Assembly: GCA_910574205.1 (NCBI GenBank)
Contig: CAJSYJ010000003.1
Span: 310,001-374,000, forward strand
Length of the DNA stretch: 64,000 nt
Origin: Bacteroidales bacterium
GTDB taxonomy: Bacteria > Bacteroidota > Bacteroidia > Bacteroidales > Rikenellaceae
Direction of reading: 5' to 3'
Part shown: in pieces, positions 48,402 through 59,337 of the stretch
Layout of the letters: each line of letters opens with the position of its first letter
Numbering within the stretch: position 1 is the first letter of the stretch
Program-made: the position numbers and the translations under genes
The notes under the pieces: model-generated
The model's database searches: none
What the model saw: the letters and a program-made list of their open reading frames with translations, nothing else
Told to the model about the DNA's origin: nothing

Positions 48402-50657
48402 ATGGAAGAAAACAAGTTGTACAATGCCGTGCGTAAAACGATTACGCTGATCGACGGCCGCGAGGTCATTATCGAGACCGGTAAGCTCGCGAAACAGGCC
48501 GACGGCGCCGTTGTCGTTAAGATGGGCGATACCATGCTGCTGGGTACGGTCGTTGCCGCCAAGGAGGCCAAGGAGGGCACCGATTTCATGCCCCTGCAAG
48601 TAGAATACAAGGAGAAGTTCGCCGCATGCGGCCGCATCCCGGGAGGTTTCATGAAGCGCGAGGGCAAGGCCGGCGACTCGGAGATTCTGGTTGCACGCCT
48701 TATCGACCGCGCACTGCGTCCCCTCTTCCCTGCGGACTATCACGCCGAGGTATTCGTTACGGTCAACCTCATATCGGCCGACAAGGATATCCAGCCCGAC
48801 GCTCTGGCAGGTCTTGCCGCTTCGGCGGCGCTGGCTTGCTCGGACATTCCGTTCGGAGGTCCGATCTCGGAGGTACGCGTGGCACGCATCGGCGGCGAGT
48901 ACGTCATCAACCCCGGATTCTCGCAGATGAAGGAGGCCGATCTCGATATCATGGTAGGCGGTACGATCGACAACATCCTCATGGTCGAGGGTGAGATGAA
49001 GGAGGTCTCGGAGGAGGTCATGCTCGGCGCAATCAAGTTCGCGCACGAGGAGATCAAGAAGCAGTGCGCCGTACAGATCGAGCTGTCGAAGGAGCTGGGC
49101 AAGGATGTAAAGCGCACCTACTGCCACGAGGTCAACGACGAGGAACTGCGCCAGACGATCATTGCGGAGCTGTACGACAAGGCATACGCAATCGCCACGA
49201 GCGGCACGATGAAGCACGAGCGCGAGGATATGTTCAATGCGTTGGAGGCCGAGTTCGCATCGCGCTACACCGAGGAAGAGCTGGTAGAGAAGGCTCCGCT
49301 GATCCACAAATATTTCCACGACGACGTGCAGAAGAAGGCCATGCGCAACATGATCCTCGACGAGGGCAAGCGTCTCGACGGCCGCCGCACGGACGAGATA
49401 CGTCCTATATGGTGCGAGGTGGGCTATCTGCCCGCAGCTCACGGCTCGGCGATCTTCACGCGAGGCGAAACGCAGTCGCTGACGACCGTTACGCTCGGCA
49501 CCAAGCTCGACGAGAAGATGAAGGACGAAGTACTGGTGCAGGGCAGCGAGCAGTTCGTGCTGCACTATAATTTCCCGCCCTTCTCGACAGGCGAGGCACG
49601 CCCCACGCGCGGTCTGAGCCGCCGCGAGATCGGCCACGGTCATCTCGCATGGCGTGCGTTGAAGCCTATGGTGCCGCTGGGCGAGGAGAACCCCTATGCC
49701 GTCCGCGTAGTATCGGACATCCTCGAATCCAACGGTTCGTCGTCTATGGCCACTGTCTGCGCAGGTACGCTCGCGCTTATGGATGCCGGCGTCAAGCTGA
49801 AGAAGCCCGTTTCGGGTATCGCCATGGGTCTGATCTCGGACTCGGCCACCGGCCGCTGGGCTGTGCTGTCGGATATCCTCGGCGATGAGGATCATCTCGG
49901 CGACATGGACTTCAAGGTCACGGGTACCAAGGACGGTATCACGGCCACGCAGATGGACATCAAGGTCGACGGACTCTCTTACGAGGTTCTGGCCAAGGCG
50001 TTGGAGCAGGCGCGTCAGGGTCGCATGCACATTCTGGGCAAGCTGACCGAGTGCATCGCCGAGCCTCGCGAGGACTACCGTCCGTTCGTACCGCGCATCG
50101 TACAGATTACCATTCCTCAGGATATGATCGGCGCCGTCATCGGCCCGGGCGGAAAGGTAATCCAGGATATCCAGAAGACCACTTCGACGACCATAACCAT
50201 TACCGAGGTCGACGAGAAGGGTATAGTCGATATCTTCGGTCTGGACAAGGACTCTATGGATGCGGCGCTGGCACGCATCAAGGGCATCGTCGCCGTTCCG
50301 GAGGTCGGAGAGGTATACACCGGCAAGATCCGCAGCATCGTCGCTTTCGGCGCTTTCGTCGAGATCCTGCCCGGCAAGGATGCCCTGCTCCACATCTCGG
50401 AGATCGACTACAAGCGCTTCGAGACCATGGAGGAGACCGGCCTGAAAGAGGGCGACATGATCGAGGTCAAACTCATCGGCGTCGACTCTAAGACCGGCAA
50501 GCTCAAACTCTCGCACAAGGCTCTGCTGCCCAAGCCCGAGGGCTGGGTCGAGCGCGAACCCCGCGAGCGCAGACCGCGCGAGGATCGCGGCGAGCGTCGC
50601 GACCGCCCGGAGCGCGGAGAGCATCGCGAAAGACGCGACCGCGGCGAGCGCAAGTAA
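48402..50657 (+). CDS. pnp: Polyribonucleotide nucleotidyltransferase (PNPase)
   Basis: Phosphorolytic 3'-5' exoribonuclease. The 751 residues have two RNase PH domains (about 10-240 and 310-545; second with [29 protein letters not shown]), the KH domain ([22 protein letters not shown] near 560) and the S1 domain ([33 protein letters not shown]). The end is an unusual Arg/Glu-rich tail of about 30 residues with repeated ER, DR, RR dipeptides, which may bind RNA or membrane partners. Confidence 0.97.
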   Translation: MEENKLYNAVRKTITLIDGREVIIETGKLAKQADGAVVVKMGDTMLLGTVVAAKEAKEGTDFMPLQVEYKEKFAACGRIPGGFMKREGKAGDSEILVARLIDRALRPLFPADYHAEVFVTVNLISADKDIQPDALAGLAASAALACSDIPFGGPISEVRVARIGGEYVINPGFSQMKEADLDIMVGGTIDNILMVEGEMKEVSEEVMLGAIKFAHEEIKKQCAVQIELSKELGKDVKRTYCHEVNDEELRQTIIAELYDKAYAIATSGTMKHEREDMFNALEAEFASRYTEEELVEKAPLIHKYFHDDVQKKAMRNMILDEGKRLDGRRTDEIRPIWCEVGYLPAAHGSAIFTRGETQSLTTVTLGTKLDEKMKDEVLVQGSEQFVLHYNFPPFSTGEARPTRGLSRREIGHGHLAWRALKPMVPLGEENPYAVRVVSDILESNGSSSMATVCAGTLALMDAGVKLKKPVSGIAMGLISDSATGRWAVLSDILGDEDHLGDMDFKVTGTKDGITATQMDIKVDGLSYEVLAKALEQARQGRMHILGKLTECIAEPREDYRPFVPRIVQITIPQDMIGAVIGPGGKVIQDIQKTTSTTITITEVDEKGIVDIFGLDKDSMDAALARIKGIVAVPEVGEVYTGKIRSIVAFGAFVEILPGKDALLHISEIDYKRFETMEETGLKEGDMIEVKLIGVDSKTGKLKLSHKALLPKPEGWVEREPRERRPREDRGERRDRPERGEHRERRDRGERK

Positions 50658-50723
50658 TCGCCTGCGACGAAAGAAATATTCAAGTGTGCAAACGGAAAAT
50701 ATTTACTTAATTTAATTATCGTT

Positions 50724-52481
50724 ATGAAAAATCTTTTTAGAGTAAGTTTGGCTTTGGCAGTCGTAGCTCTGACAGTGTCTGGCTGCAACTGTTTCAAGAA
50801 GATGGCCAAGAACAGAGATGATGTGAAACTGACATGCACTCCCGAGGTTCTGGTTCTCAACAACGGCCGTATCGACGCCGACATTACCGTGACCTTCCCC
50901 GAGAAGTACTTCAACAAGAAAGCTGTCGTGAAGGTTACTCCGGTAATGGTCTTCGAGGGCGGCGAGGTAGCCGGTACCACCCAGTATCTGCAAGGCTCGA
51001 AGGTCGACGACAACTACACCGTCATCGACAAGACCAACGGCGGACGCTACACGCAGCACGTGTCGTTCCCCTATGACGACCGCATGCGTCAGAGCGAGTT
51101 GCAGCTGCGTGCCGAGATCAAGTGCCCCGGCGGCAAGTGCAAGGAGTTCACGCTCGTCAACCTGAACAACGGTGCCGTTCCCACCAAGGAGGAGGCCGCC
51201 GTACTGGCTGCCGGCGGTGCCGAGGCCGACGCCTTGAAGCGCGCATTCGGTCTTACGATCGCCGTGGGTGTCAACACCATGCAGAAGGATATCGACTATG
51301 CCGAGGCAATGCGCCTTATGGATTCGGGTTATAAGAACGTAACCACCGAGGTCACGAAAGCCAACTACATGTATCAGATCAACTCTTCGAACCTTTCGAA
51401 GAAGGCTGCCGATACCGAGGAGGTACGCGACTTCCGCACCAAGGCCGAGTCTCAGAAGGACAACGACCGCATCAAGCAGAACCTCTATGTAAACGGTTAC
51501 GCTTCGCCCGACGGTCCCGAGAAGTTCAACGACAAACTGTCGGCCGCCCGCAGCCAGTCTGGTAAGAAGGCTGCCGAGAAGCTGCTCGCCGACATCGACC
51601 TGTCGCTCGACGCCGCATTCTACGGCGAAGACTGGGAGGGCTTCAAGGAGCTGGTAGAGGCTTCGGACATCGAGGACAAGCAGATGATTTTGCAGGTGCT
51701 CAACATGTACTCTTCGTCGTCTGAGCGCGAGTCTCAGATCAAGAACATGTCTCAGGTATTCGAGTCTTTGAAGAAGGATATCCTGCCGCAGCTGCGTCGT
51801 GCACAGCTGGTCAACAGCTCAGACATCACGGGCAAGACCGACGACGAAATGGTCGCTCTGGTACGTGCCGGCAAGCTGGGCGATCTGAACGAGAAGGAGC
51901 TTCTGCACATCGCAGAGTGCGACAAGCTCGACGCTAAGGAGCAGGTTGCCGTTTTGGAGTATGCTGCCAAGACCTACAAGACCCCGACCGCTTACAACAA
52001 CCTCGGTGTGGCTTATGCCAAGGCCGGCGATGCCCAGAAGGCGGTCGACTCGTTCGACAAGGCCGTTAAGGCCGGCGGCAACTCTGCCGAGATCAACAAC
52101 AACATCGCTTTGGCCAACCTCATGGCAAGCAACGTCGACAAGGCCAAGCAGTACGCAGCCGGCAGCTCGGCTCAGACCAAGGCTCTGATCGAGGCCGCAC
52201 AGGGTAATTACAGCGCGGCTCAGGCCCAGCTCAGCGGCTACAACGCTGCCGTAGCGAGCGCCATGAACAACGACTACACCGCAGCTAAGCAGCATATCGC
52301 AGCCGACAAGTCGGCCAAGGCCGATTACCTGCGTGCTATCATCGCCGCTAAGGAGAACGATATGGCTACGTCGGCAGCTCAGCTCAAAAGCGCTATCGCC
52401 AAAGAGCCTGCTTACGCAGAGCGCGCCAAGACCGATGTCAATCTTCGCGAGCTTGTCAAGAGCGGTTCGCTGACTCTGTAA
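50724..52481 (+). CDS. Outer-membrane lipoprotein with TPR repeats
   Basis: A 585-residue lipoprotein. Signal peptide with lipobox (LALAVVALTVSGCNC, Cys near 21). The first half contains beta-rich segments and an OmpA-like stretch (RIKQNLYVNGYASPDGPEKFNDKLSAARSQSGKKAAEKLL, residues about 250-290). The second half carries TPR-type helices (TYKTPTAYNNLGVAYAKAGDAQKAVDSFDKAVKAG near 415-450) and an alanine-rich helical end. Related major TPR lipoproteins occur in Bacteroidales; function probably structural. Codon bias suggests high expression. A strong terminator follows. Confidence 0.88.
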   Translation: MKNLFRVSLALAVVALTVSGCNCFKKMAKNRDDVKLTCTPEVLVLNNGRIDADITVTFPEKYFNKKAVVKVTPVMVFEGGEVAGTTQYLQGSKVDDNYTVIDKTNGGRYTQHVSFPYDDRMRQSELQLRAEIKCPGGKCKEFTLVNLNNGAVPTKEEAAVLAAGGAEADALKRAFGLTIAVGVNTMQKDIDYAEAMRLMDSGYKNVTTEVTKANYMYQINSSNLSKKAADTEEVRDFRTKAESQKDNDRIKQNLYVNGYASPDGPEKFNDKLSAARSQSGKKAAEKLLADIDLSLDAAFYGEDWEGFKELVEASDIEDKQMILQVLNMYSSSSERESQIKNMSQVFESLKKDILPQLRRAQLVNSSDITGKTDDEMVALVRAGKLGDLNEKELLHIAECDKLDAKEQVAVLEYAAKTYKTPTAYNNLGVAYAKAGDAQKAVDSFDKAVKAGGNSAEINNNIALANLMASNVDKAKQYAAGSSAQTKALIEAAQGNYSAAQAQLSGYNAAVASAMNNDYTAAKQHIAADKSAKADYLRAIIAAKENDMATSAAQLKSAIAKEPAYAERAKTDVNLRELVKSGSLTL

Positions 52482-52507
52482 GAACGACTGTCGGGCTATC
52501 CGATACT

Positions 52508-52540
52508 ATACGGCACTCCATTCGGGGTGCCGTATTTTTT
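52508..52540 (+). terminator. Terminator of the TPR lipoprotein gene
   Basis: Stem ATACGGCACTCC/GGGGTGCCGTAT (one G-T pair) at 52508-52519/52524-52535 with loop ATTC, then TTTTTT at 52535-52540. Confidence 0.9.
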
Positions 52541-52800
52541 ACTGCACAGCACTACGCCCGCCCATATGCAATATCGCCAATCGGCCGCCCGGGCAGCACG
52601 GCCATAGCCATCGTCACATTCGCCCTATCCCGATGCCTGAGACATATATTATATTAAGGTATAACGCCTCCGCGGCGGCATCCTTCACATCCGCTTAAAT
52701 ACCGTTCGACGACGGCACCCGGTTTGCGATAACCCTCAGTGCGGCCGTCCGCCACGGTTGCCGACCGCAGCGGCCACGGGCTTAAAAATCGATTTTGCGG

Positions 52801-52830
52801 TTGCTATATCGGAATATTTTCGTATATTTG
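52801..52830 (+). promoter_or_regulatory. Promoter of deoC
   Basis: TTG at 52801-52803, 19 bp, TATATTTG at 52823-52830; the ATG is at 52853. The DNA between the preceding terminator and this promoter (52541-52800) holds no gene. Confidence 0.7.
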
Positions 52831-52852
52831 TACTACAAACACTGATACAATT

Positions 52853-53728
52853 ATGGATTACTCGAAAGAGCTTGAACAATATGCGCCCGCCCATACCGAA
52901 GCGCAAGTAGCAAAGGAGGTCGCCAAGATCAAGGTGGCCGCCAACCGTAACGAGAATAACGAAGTCTACAAATTCTGTTACTCGGCTATCGATATTACGA
53001 CCCTCTCGTGCAACGATTCGGTGGAGTCGGTATCGACATTCGCGCGCAAGGCCGTCGAGTTCTACGAAAAATATCCGCACATACCCAACGTCGCATCGAT
53101 ATGTATCTACCCGTCGTTCGTCGAGACGGTCGGCCTGGCCGTCGAGGGTACGCCCATGCGTATCACGAGCGTTGCCGGCGGATTCCCCGCGTCGCAGACT
53201 TTCATCGAGGTCAAGGCGTTGGAGGTGGCTATGGCCGTCGAAAACGGCGCCGACGAGATCGACGTGGTAATGAACGTCGGCAAGGTCCTCACGGGTGCCT
53301 ACGACGAGGCTGCCAGCGAGGTCGAGCTGCTGCGCAACGAGGTTCGCGACGTGGTCTTCAAGGTCATCATCGAGTCGGGCGCATTGAAGTCGCCCGAGCT
53401 GATCCGCAAGGCGTCGATGCTGTCGATGCTCGCGGGAGCCGATTTCGTCAAGACCTCGACCGGCAAGACCGATGTTGCCGCCACTCCCGAGGCCGCATTC
53501 GTCATGTGCCACGCAATCAAGGACTATTATAACGCTACCGGCCGCAAGGTCGGCTTCAAGGCCGCCGGCGGTGTCCGCACCCCGTCCGATGCCGCCCTCT
53601 ACTACACCATAGTCGAGGAGGTCCTCGGCAAGGAGTGGATCACTACCGATCTGTTCCGCATCGGCGCCTCTTCGGCTGCCAACAACATAATATCGGCTAT
53701 CGAGGATAAAGATATTAAATACTTCTAA
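52853..53728 (+). CDS. deoC: Deoxyribose-phosphate aldolase
   Basis: Class I aldolase of nucleoside catabolism that splits deoxyribose 5-phosphate to acetaldehyde and glyceraldehyde 3-phosphate. 291 residues. Family landmarks: ASICIYPSFVE, GGFPASQTF, GADEIDVVMNVGK, VFKVIIESGAL with the Schiff-base Lys region, ADFVKTSTGK, and VGFKAAGGVRTPSDA. The ATG at 52853 lies 22 nt after the promoter; an earlier in-frame start is upstream of that promoter and is dismissed. Confidence 0.96.
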   Translation: MDYSKELEQYAPAHTEAQVAKEVAKIKVAANRNENNEVYKFCYSAIDITTLSCNDSVESVSTFARKAVEFYEKYPHIPNVASICIYPSFVETVGLAVEGTPMRITSVAGGFPASQTFIEVKALEVAMAVENGADEIDVVMNVGKVLTGAYDEAASEVELLRNEVRDVVFKVIIESGALKSPELIRKASMLSMLAGADFVKTSTGKTDVAATPEAAFVMCHAIKDYYNATGRKVGFKAAGGVRTPSDAALYYTIVEEVLGKEWITTDLFRIGASSAANNIISAIEDKDIKYF

Positions 53729-53766
53729 GCCTGCATCGCAGCGGCACCCTGCTGCCACGCATATCC

Positions 53767-53798
53767 ATGGAGCCGGACGGTATCCCGTCCGGCTCCAT
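53767..53798 (+). terminator. Hairpin terminator of deoC
   Basis: Perfect 14-bp stem ATGGAGCCGGACGG/CCGTCCGGCTCCAT with loop TATC, 38 nt after the stop; no long T-tract. Confidence 0.75.
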
Positions 53799-53930
53799 AT
53801 CGTTTGCATACCGCAAGCACAATCGCCGCATCCGCGAAAGAGGACAAGAGACGACCTAAGAACCGCCACCTGAATATATGTCATTATGTATCGGTACCGA
53901 AATGAAATCGCAACAGACGTGTAAATACTA

Positions 53931-53985
53931 GCGGTACGTCCCGTTCGGGAGATTGAGCGAGCGGCAGCAGAATGCTGCTTTTCAT
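53931..53985 (-). repeat. Truncated palindromic repeat, copy F (inverted)
   Basis: On the minus strand it reads GAAAAGCAGCATTCTGCTGCC... then TCTCCCGAACGGG and ACGTACC, i.e. the left half of a copy C-like element cut within its tip. It ends about 10 nt before a TATCTTTG (53996-54003) and so borders the probable promoter of queA. Confidence 0.7.
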
Positions 53986-54022
53986 GAAAAATCCGTATCT
54001 TTGGGGATTATTAAATCAATGT

Positions 54023-55243
54023 ATGGATAATAAGTCGATCGATATAAACCTCTACGACTACCCGCTGACGGACGAGAGGATAGCCAAATATCCGCTCGAA
54101 GACCGTGCGGCATCGAAACTGCTTGTATATAAGGGCGGAGAGATTGTGCAGAGCCGTTTCGGAAATGTGGGAGAGTATCTGCCGAAGGGGTCGATGCTCG
54201 TCTTCAACAACACAAGAGTGGTCAGGGCGCGTCTGATAATGCACAAGGCATCGGGTGCGCGCATAGAGATATTCTGCCTCGAACCGCATGCGCCGGCAGA
54301 CTACGAGCGTGCGTTCGCAGTCAGGGGGGCGGCAGAGTGGAGCTGCATAGTCGGCAACCTGAAAAAGTGGAAAGAGGGGGAGGTCGGCATCGACTTCCGT
54401 TACGGCGACTGCGACCACAGGCTTTCGGCCAGGATCGTCGTGCGCGGCAGCAGGGAACATATCGTGCGTTTCGAATGGAGTGCCGACATGACCTTCGGGC
54501 AGCTGCTCGAACATCTCGGACGCATCCCCATACCGCCGTATCTCAACCGCGAGAGTCAGGAGATAGACAACACGCGCTACCAGACCGTATACTCGCGTAT
54601 CGAAGGGTCGGTCGCCGCACCGACGGCGGGTCTGCACTTTACCGGCGAGTTGATCGACCAGTTGCGGGAGCGCGGCATAGAGACCGATGAAGTAACACTT
54701 CACGTGGGTGCCGGCACGTTCCTGCCCGTAAAGGAGGAGGACGCAACCAAACACGCGATGCACACCGAGCACTTCGAGGTAACGCTATCGACGATCGAAC
54801 ATCTCGCGGCCAAATACGGATCGATCGTGGCTGTGGGCACGACGTCGGTGCGCACGCTCGAATCGCTCGCAGCACTGGCATGGCGCATACGCCGCAGCGG
54901 CGACCCCGAGCAGGAGCGGGTCATAGGACAGTGGGAGCTGTACGATCTGCCGGAGGAGTTTACCGGCCGGGAGGCGCTCGCCACGCTGGCCGAGTATATG
55001 CGCAGCAGTGGTCTGGACCGTCTCAAAGGCTCGACGCAGATCATGATTACGCCGCTGGGCTACCGGTTCCGCATCGTGCGCTGCATCGTAACCAACTTCC
55101 ACCAGCCCAAGTCTACCCTGCTGCTGCTGGTAAGCGCATACGTAGGCGACGACTGGCAGCGCATATATCGCTATGCGCTCGACAACGATTTCCGCTTCCT
55201 GAGCTACGGCGACTCGTCGCTGCTCATCGCCGACGAGAGATAA
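54023..55243 (+). CDS. queA: S-adenosylmethionine:tRNA ribosyltransferase-isomerase
   Basis: Transfers ribose from SAM to preQ1 in tRNA to give epoxyqueuosine. 406 residues; start MDNKSIDINLYDYPLTDERIAKYP at 54023, 20 nt after a TATCTTTG box. Motifs: SMLVFNNTRVVRARL, PTAGLHFT, VGAGTFLPVKEEDATKHAMHTEHFEV, VGTTSVRTLES, and NFHQPKSTLLLLVSAYVG. The family's middle domain insert is present (residues ~85-150). Eno follows after 57 nt. Confidence 0.95.
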   Translation: MDNKSIDINLYDYPLTDERIAKYPLEDRAASKLLVYKGGEIVQSRFGNVGEYLPKGSMLVFNNTRVVRARLIMHKASGARIEIFCLEPHAPADYERAFAVRGAAEWSCIVGNLKKWKEGEVGIDFRYGDCDHRLSARIVVRGSREHIVRFEWSADMTFGQLLEHLGRIPIPPYLNRESQEIDNTRYQTVYSRIEGSVAAPTAGLHFTGELIDQLRERGIETDEVTLHVGAGTFLPVKEEDATKHAMHTEHFEVTLSTIEHLAAKYGSIVAVGTTSVRTLESLAALAWRIRRSGDPEQERVIGQWELYDLPEEFTGREALATLAEYMRSSGLDRLKGSTQIMITPLGYRFRIVRCIVTNFHQPKSTLLLLVSAYVGDDWQRIYRYALDNDFRFLSYGDSSLLIADER

Positions 55244-56584
<1,341 letters not shown>

Positions 56585-56745
56585 AGACAACCGAGTGGCG
56601 GGAGCGGCAGGCGTAACATCTTTGTCGCCCCGCCCGCTTCGAGCCGAGCGTCAGGCGAGCATGCCGGACTATGCCGGGACCGCGCGAAGGCGCATCCGAA
56701 TGAAAAGCTCACGCCTTTCACACTCCGCCTGCCGATACCTAAAAC

Positions 56746-56779
56746 GAGACGAGCGTCTGCATTGCTGCAAACGCTCGTC
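56746..56779 (-). terminator. Terminator after tRNA-Met
   Basis: On the minus strand AGACGAGCGT pairs with ACGCTCGTCT (complement of 56770-56779/56746-56755) and is followed by CGTTTT. It starts 4 nt beyond the 3' end of the tRNA. Confidence 0.75.
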
Positions 56780-56783
56780 TTAG

Positions 56784-56857
56784 TAGCGGGAGAGAGACTT
56801 GAACTCTCGACCTCATGATTATGAATCATGCGCTCTGACCAGCTGAGCTATCCCGCC
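56784..56857 (-). tRNA. tRNA-Met (anticodon CAT)
   Basis: Minus-strand cloverleaf: acceptor GGCGGGA/TCCCGCT (one G-T pair), anticodon loop TTCATAA, T-loop TTCAAGT, no encoded CCA. The anticodon stem lacks the three G-C pairs of initiator tRNA, so it is an elongator Met tRNA or, less likely, the Ile tRNA that is modified at C34. Confidence 0.93.
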
Positions 56858-56949
56858 GGAACTCAAAAGCGAGGGCAAAGATAGGGCATTTTTTGATTAG
56901 AACAAAAAAAATCGCAACTTTTTTCGCCGCCCGCCCGATTTTTCCTCCG

Positions 56950-57381
56950 TTAACGGTACTCGGCCGTGATGATGTCGTCCTCAGTGAAGAACTGGCTCCA
57001 CTCCTTGCATGCGTTCTCGTCGCTGTCCGAGCCATGTATGGCGTTGCACTGCAACGACTCGCCGAAGCGGCGGCGGATAGTGCCCTCGTCGGCCTTGGCC
57101 GGGTCGGTAGCGCCGATCAGGCGGCGGAACTCGGCCACGGCATTCTCATGCTCGACCACGCCGACATACACCGCACCCGAGGTCATGAAGTCGACCAGCT
57201 CGTTGAAGAAGGGCTTGCCCTTGTGCACGGCATAGAAGCGCTCGGCCTGATTGCGGCTGAAATAGGTAAGACGCAGAGCGATGATGCGGAACCCGCCCTC
57301 GATGATTGCGTCGATGATCTTGCCGGCATTGCCTGCGGCTACGGCGTTGGGTTTGATGATTGTGAATGTACGATCGGTCAT
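56950..57381 (-). CDS. ndk: Nucleoside diphosphate kinase
   Basis: Transfers the gamma-phosphate between nucleoside triphosphates and diphosphates. 143 residues, starting MTDRTFTIIKPNAVAAGNAGKI; the phospho-His lies in LQCNAIHGSDSDENACKEW, a normal NAxHGSDS motif. It is the only gene between tRNA-Met and the AraC regulator and is transcribed towards the tRNA. Confidence 0.96.
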   Translation of the reverse strand: MTDRTFTIIKPNAVAAGNAGKIIDAIIEGGFRIIALRLTYFSRNQAERFYAVHKGKPFFNELVDFMTSGAVYVGVVEHENAVAEFRRLIGATDPAKADEGTIRRRFGESLQCNAIHGSDSDENACKEWSQFFTEDDIITAEYR

Positions 57382-57535
57382 AATCTGTTATTCGTTTATA
57401 TTGCGTAGTGCGAAGATACGAAAAAAATCGGAATGCGGATCTTCCGGCCACACGGCTTGGCGAAAATTTCTCGCAGCCGCATGCTATTCGCATAGGTATG
57501 ACTATCTTTGCAGTGTAACCAAAGACAGTCGTGCG

Positions 57536-58405
57536 ATGCAGACAGAGGAGCAGAAGCCCGGCGAGGCGATGAAGACCATATTCAACTACGACGACGTATT
57601 TTTCAGTTTCTTCTACGACGGAGGCGATGCCTGCGTGCACCGCTCGCGCGAGTATGCGATGAACTATGTACTATCGGGAGAGATGGTGCTCGACAATGGC
57701 GGCCGGCAGACTCTCGTTGGCAAAGGCGAGTGCGTATTCATCCCGCGCGACCACCATATAACGATGTGGAAACGCTCCGCTGGCGGCGAGCGGTATTGCG
57801 GCATATTCATGATGTTCACGCGCAACTTCCTCAGGGAGGCATACGCCGAGCTGCCTGCGCACATCGTATCGGCCGATGCGCCGCGGCTCGATCCCAGCGC
57901 AGTGAAGCTGCCGCCGAGTGCCGAGATAACGAGTCTGTTCGAGTCGATGACGCCGTACTTCGACCCGGCGGTCGTTCCGCACGACGATGTGATGAAGTTG
58001 AAGATGCGCGAGGGGCTGCTCGCACTGCTGCATCTCGACAGCCGGTTCGCGCCCACGCTGTTCGACTTCAACGAACCGTGGAAAATCGACATACTCGCTT
58101 TCATGAACGACAACTATATGTACGAGCTCTCGATCGAGGAGCTGGCGCACTACACCGGCCGCAGCCCGGCCACGTTCAAGCGCGACTTCCGCAAGATAAG
58201 CGACCTGACACCCGCAAAGTGGATAATGCGCAAGCGCTTGGAGGCCGCTCACGCGATGCTCGGCATGCGCGGACGCAAGGTGGCCGACGTATATCCGGCC
58301 GTCGGATTCAAGAATCCGTCGCACTTCTCGACCTCGTTCAAGCGACGCTACGGCATCTCGCCGGCAGCATTCGCCGAGCGCCGGCAGTCGGTCGCGGGCG
58401 AATAG
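57536..58405 (+). CDS. AraC-family transcriptional regulator (ExsA-like cupin type)
   Basis: 289 residues. The N-terminal cupin half contains YVLSGEMVLDNGGRQTLVGKGECVFIPRDHHITMW, typical of AraC regulators that sense small ligands. The C-terminal HTH pair includes ELSIEELAHYTGRSPATFKRDFRKISDLTPAKWI and the AraC signature near the end (GRKVADVYPAVGFKNPSHFSTSFKRRYGISPAAF). A TATCTTTG box at 57503-57510 lies 26 nt ahead of the ATG at 57536. It is next to an ion-channel-like gene, and that is a possible target. Confidence 0.9.
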   Translation: MQTEEQKPGEAMKTIFNYDDVFFSFFYDGGDACVHRSREYAMNYVLSGEMVLDNGGRQTLVGKGECVFIPRDHHITMWKRSAGGERYCGIFMMFTRNFLREAYAELPAHIVSADAPRLDPSAVKLPPSAEITSLFESMTPYFDPAVVPHDDVMKLKMREGLLALLHLDSRFAPTLFDFNEPWKIDILAFMNDNYMYELSIEELAHYTGRSPATFKRDFRKISDLTPAKWIMRKRLEAAHAMLGMRGRKVADVYPAVGFKNPSHFSTSFKRRYGISPAAFAERRQSVAGE

Positions 58406-58489
58406 CCGATCGGGGCGGTACGACTTTTTGCCTCTGCCGCTCCGGGCGTTGGCATCGGTTTTGCCGCTGTGCGCGGAAAAACCGCAATA

Positions 58490-59152
58490 ATGAAATCTGC
58501 CGAACGCCTCAACACGCTCACACTCATGGCCAGCATCGCCCTGATAACGGCCCTCTCGATCGAGATCATCCCCTCGAAGGGGCATGTCGTCTTCTCGGAC
58601 GGTTATCTATGGACACTCTTTGCCGTGTGTATCGTCTACATGGCCGACTTCTTCTTGCGCATGGCCTCGGCGGCATCGCCGTCGCGATATCTGCGGCGCA
58701 ACATCTTAATACTGCTGCTGTCGATACCCTACCAGAACATCCTTCACTGGGCTACGGGCGGCGCTGTCGGCCACGACCTTAGCATCGTGCTGAGCGCCGT
58801 AACGCTGCTGCGCGCATTCCTCGCGCTCTACATGATCGTACGCTGGCTCGTGGGCAGCTCCGTAGGACGGCTATTTGCGGCATACATCGTCACACTGGTA
58901 GTCTTTACCTATCTCTCGGGATTGATTTTCTACGAATACGAGGCTCCGGTAAACGACCGTCTCGACGGCTTCGGCAACGCACTGTGGTGGGCATGGATGA
59001 ACGTCACCACGGTAGGCGCCGCGATATTCCCCATAACGGCCATAGGCAAGGTGGTGTGCGTGCTGCTGCCGATGCTCGGCATGGCCATGTTCCCGATATT
59101 TACGGTCTACGTCACGGATCTGTATAACATACATGTACGTAAGAAGGAGTAA
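58490..59152 (+). CDS. Potassium-channel-like membrane protein
   Basis: 220 residues with six hydrophobic segments (approximately 11-29, 40-60, 70-90, 105-125, 135-155, 190-210). Between the last two lies a pore-like loop, GNALWWAWMNVTTVGAAIFPITAIGKVV, in which TTVGA resembles the K+ selectivity filter (TVGYG) but without the canonical Tyr-Gly. It may be a voltage-gated-like channel of the Bacteroidetes type with altered selectivity. The ATG at 58490 is preferred over one 21 nt upstream. Two tandem repeat copies follow. Confidence 0.78.
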   Translation: MKSAERLNTLTLMASIALITALSIEIIPSKGHVVFSDGYLWTLFAVCIVYMADFFLRMASAASPSRYLRRNILILLLSIPYQNILHWATGGAVGHDLSIVLSAVTLLRAFLALYMIVRWLVGSSVGRLFAAYIVTLVVFTYLSGLIFYEYEAPVNDRLDGFGNALWWAWMNVTTVGAAIFPITAIGKVVCVLLPMLGMAMFPIFTVYVTDLYNIHVRKKE

Positions 59153-59159
59153 TCAACAC

Positions 59160-59294
59160 GGGTCGGTGTATCTGTTGCCCGTATGGTTTGCATCCCGAAC
59201 GGTCGTAGCTACGGCTTGCGCCGTTATACAATTTATACCCTCCCCTAAATCCCCTCCTCGGAGGGGACTTGCTGTCGCGCACAAAGTGCGCTCC
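59160..59294. repeat. Second repeat family, copy 1
   Basis: About 135 bp. A block of roughly 55 nt (from CATCCCGAACGG through the CGTAGCTACG palindrome to TTATACCCTCC) is almost identical to copy 2. Downstream stems are CCCCTC/GAGGGG (59251-59256/59261-59266) and GCGCAC-aaa-GTGCGC (59277-59291). Confidence 0.85.
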
Positions 59295-59337
59295 AAATGC
59301 AGCCCGGACGCAACAAGGAATGATCTGCTTGGGGCCT

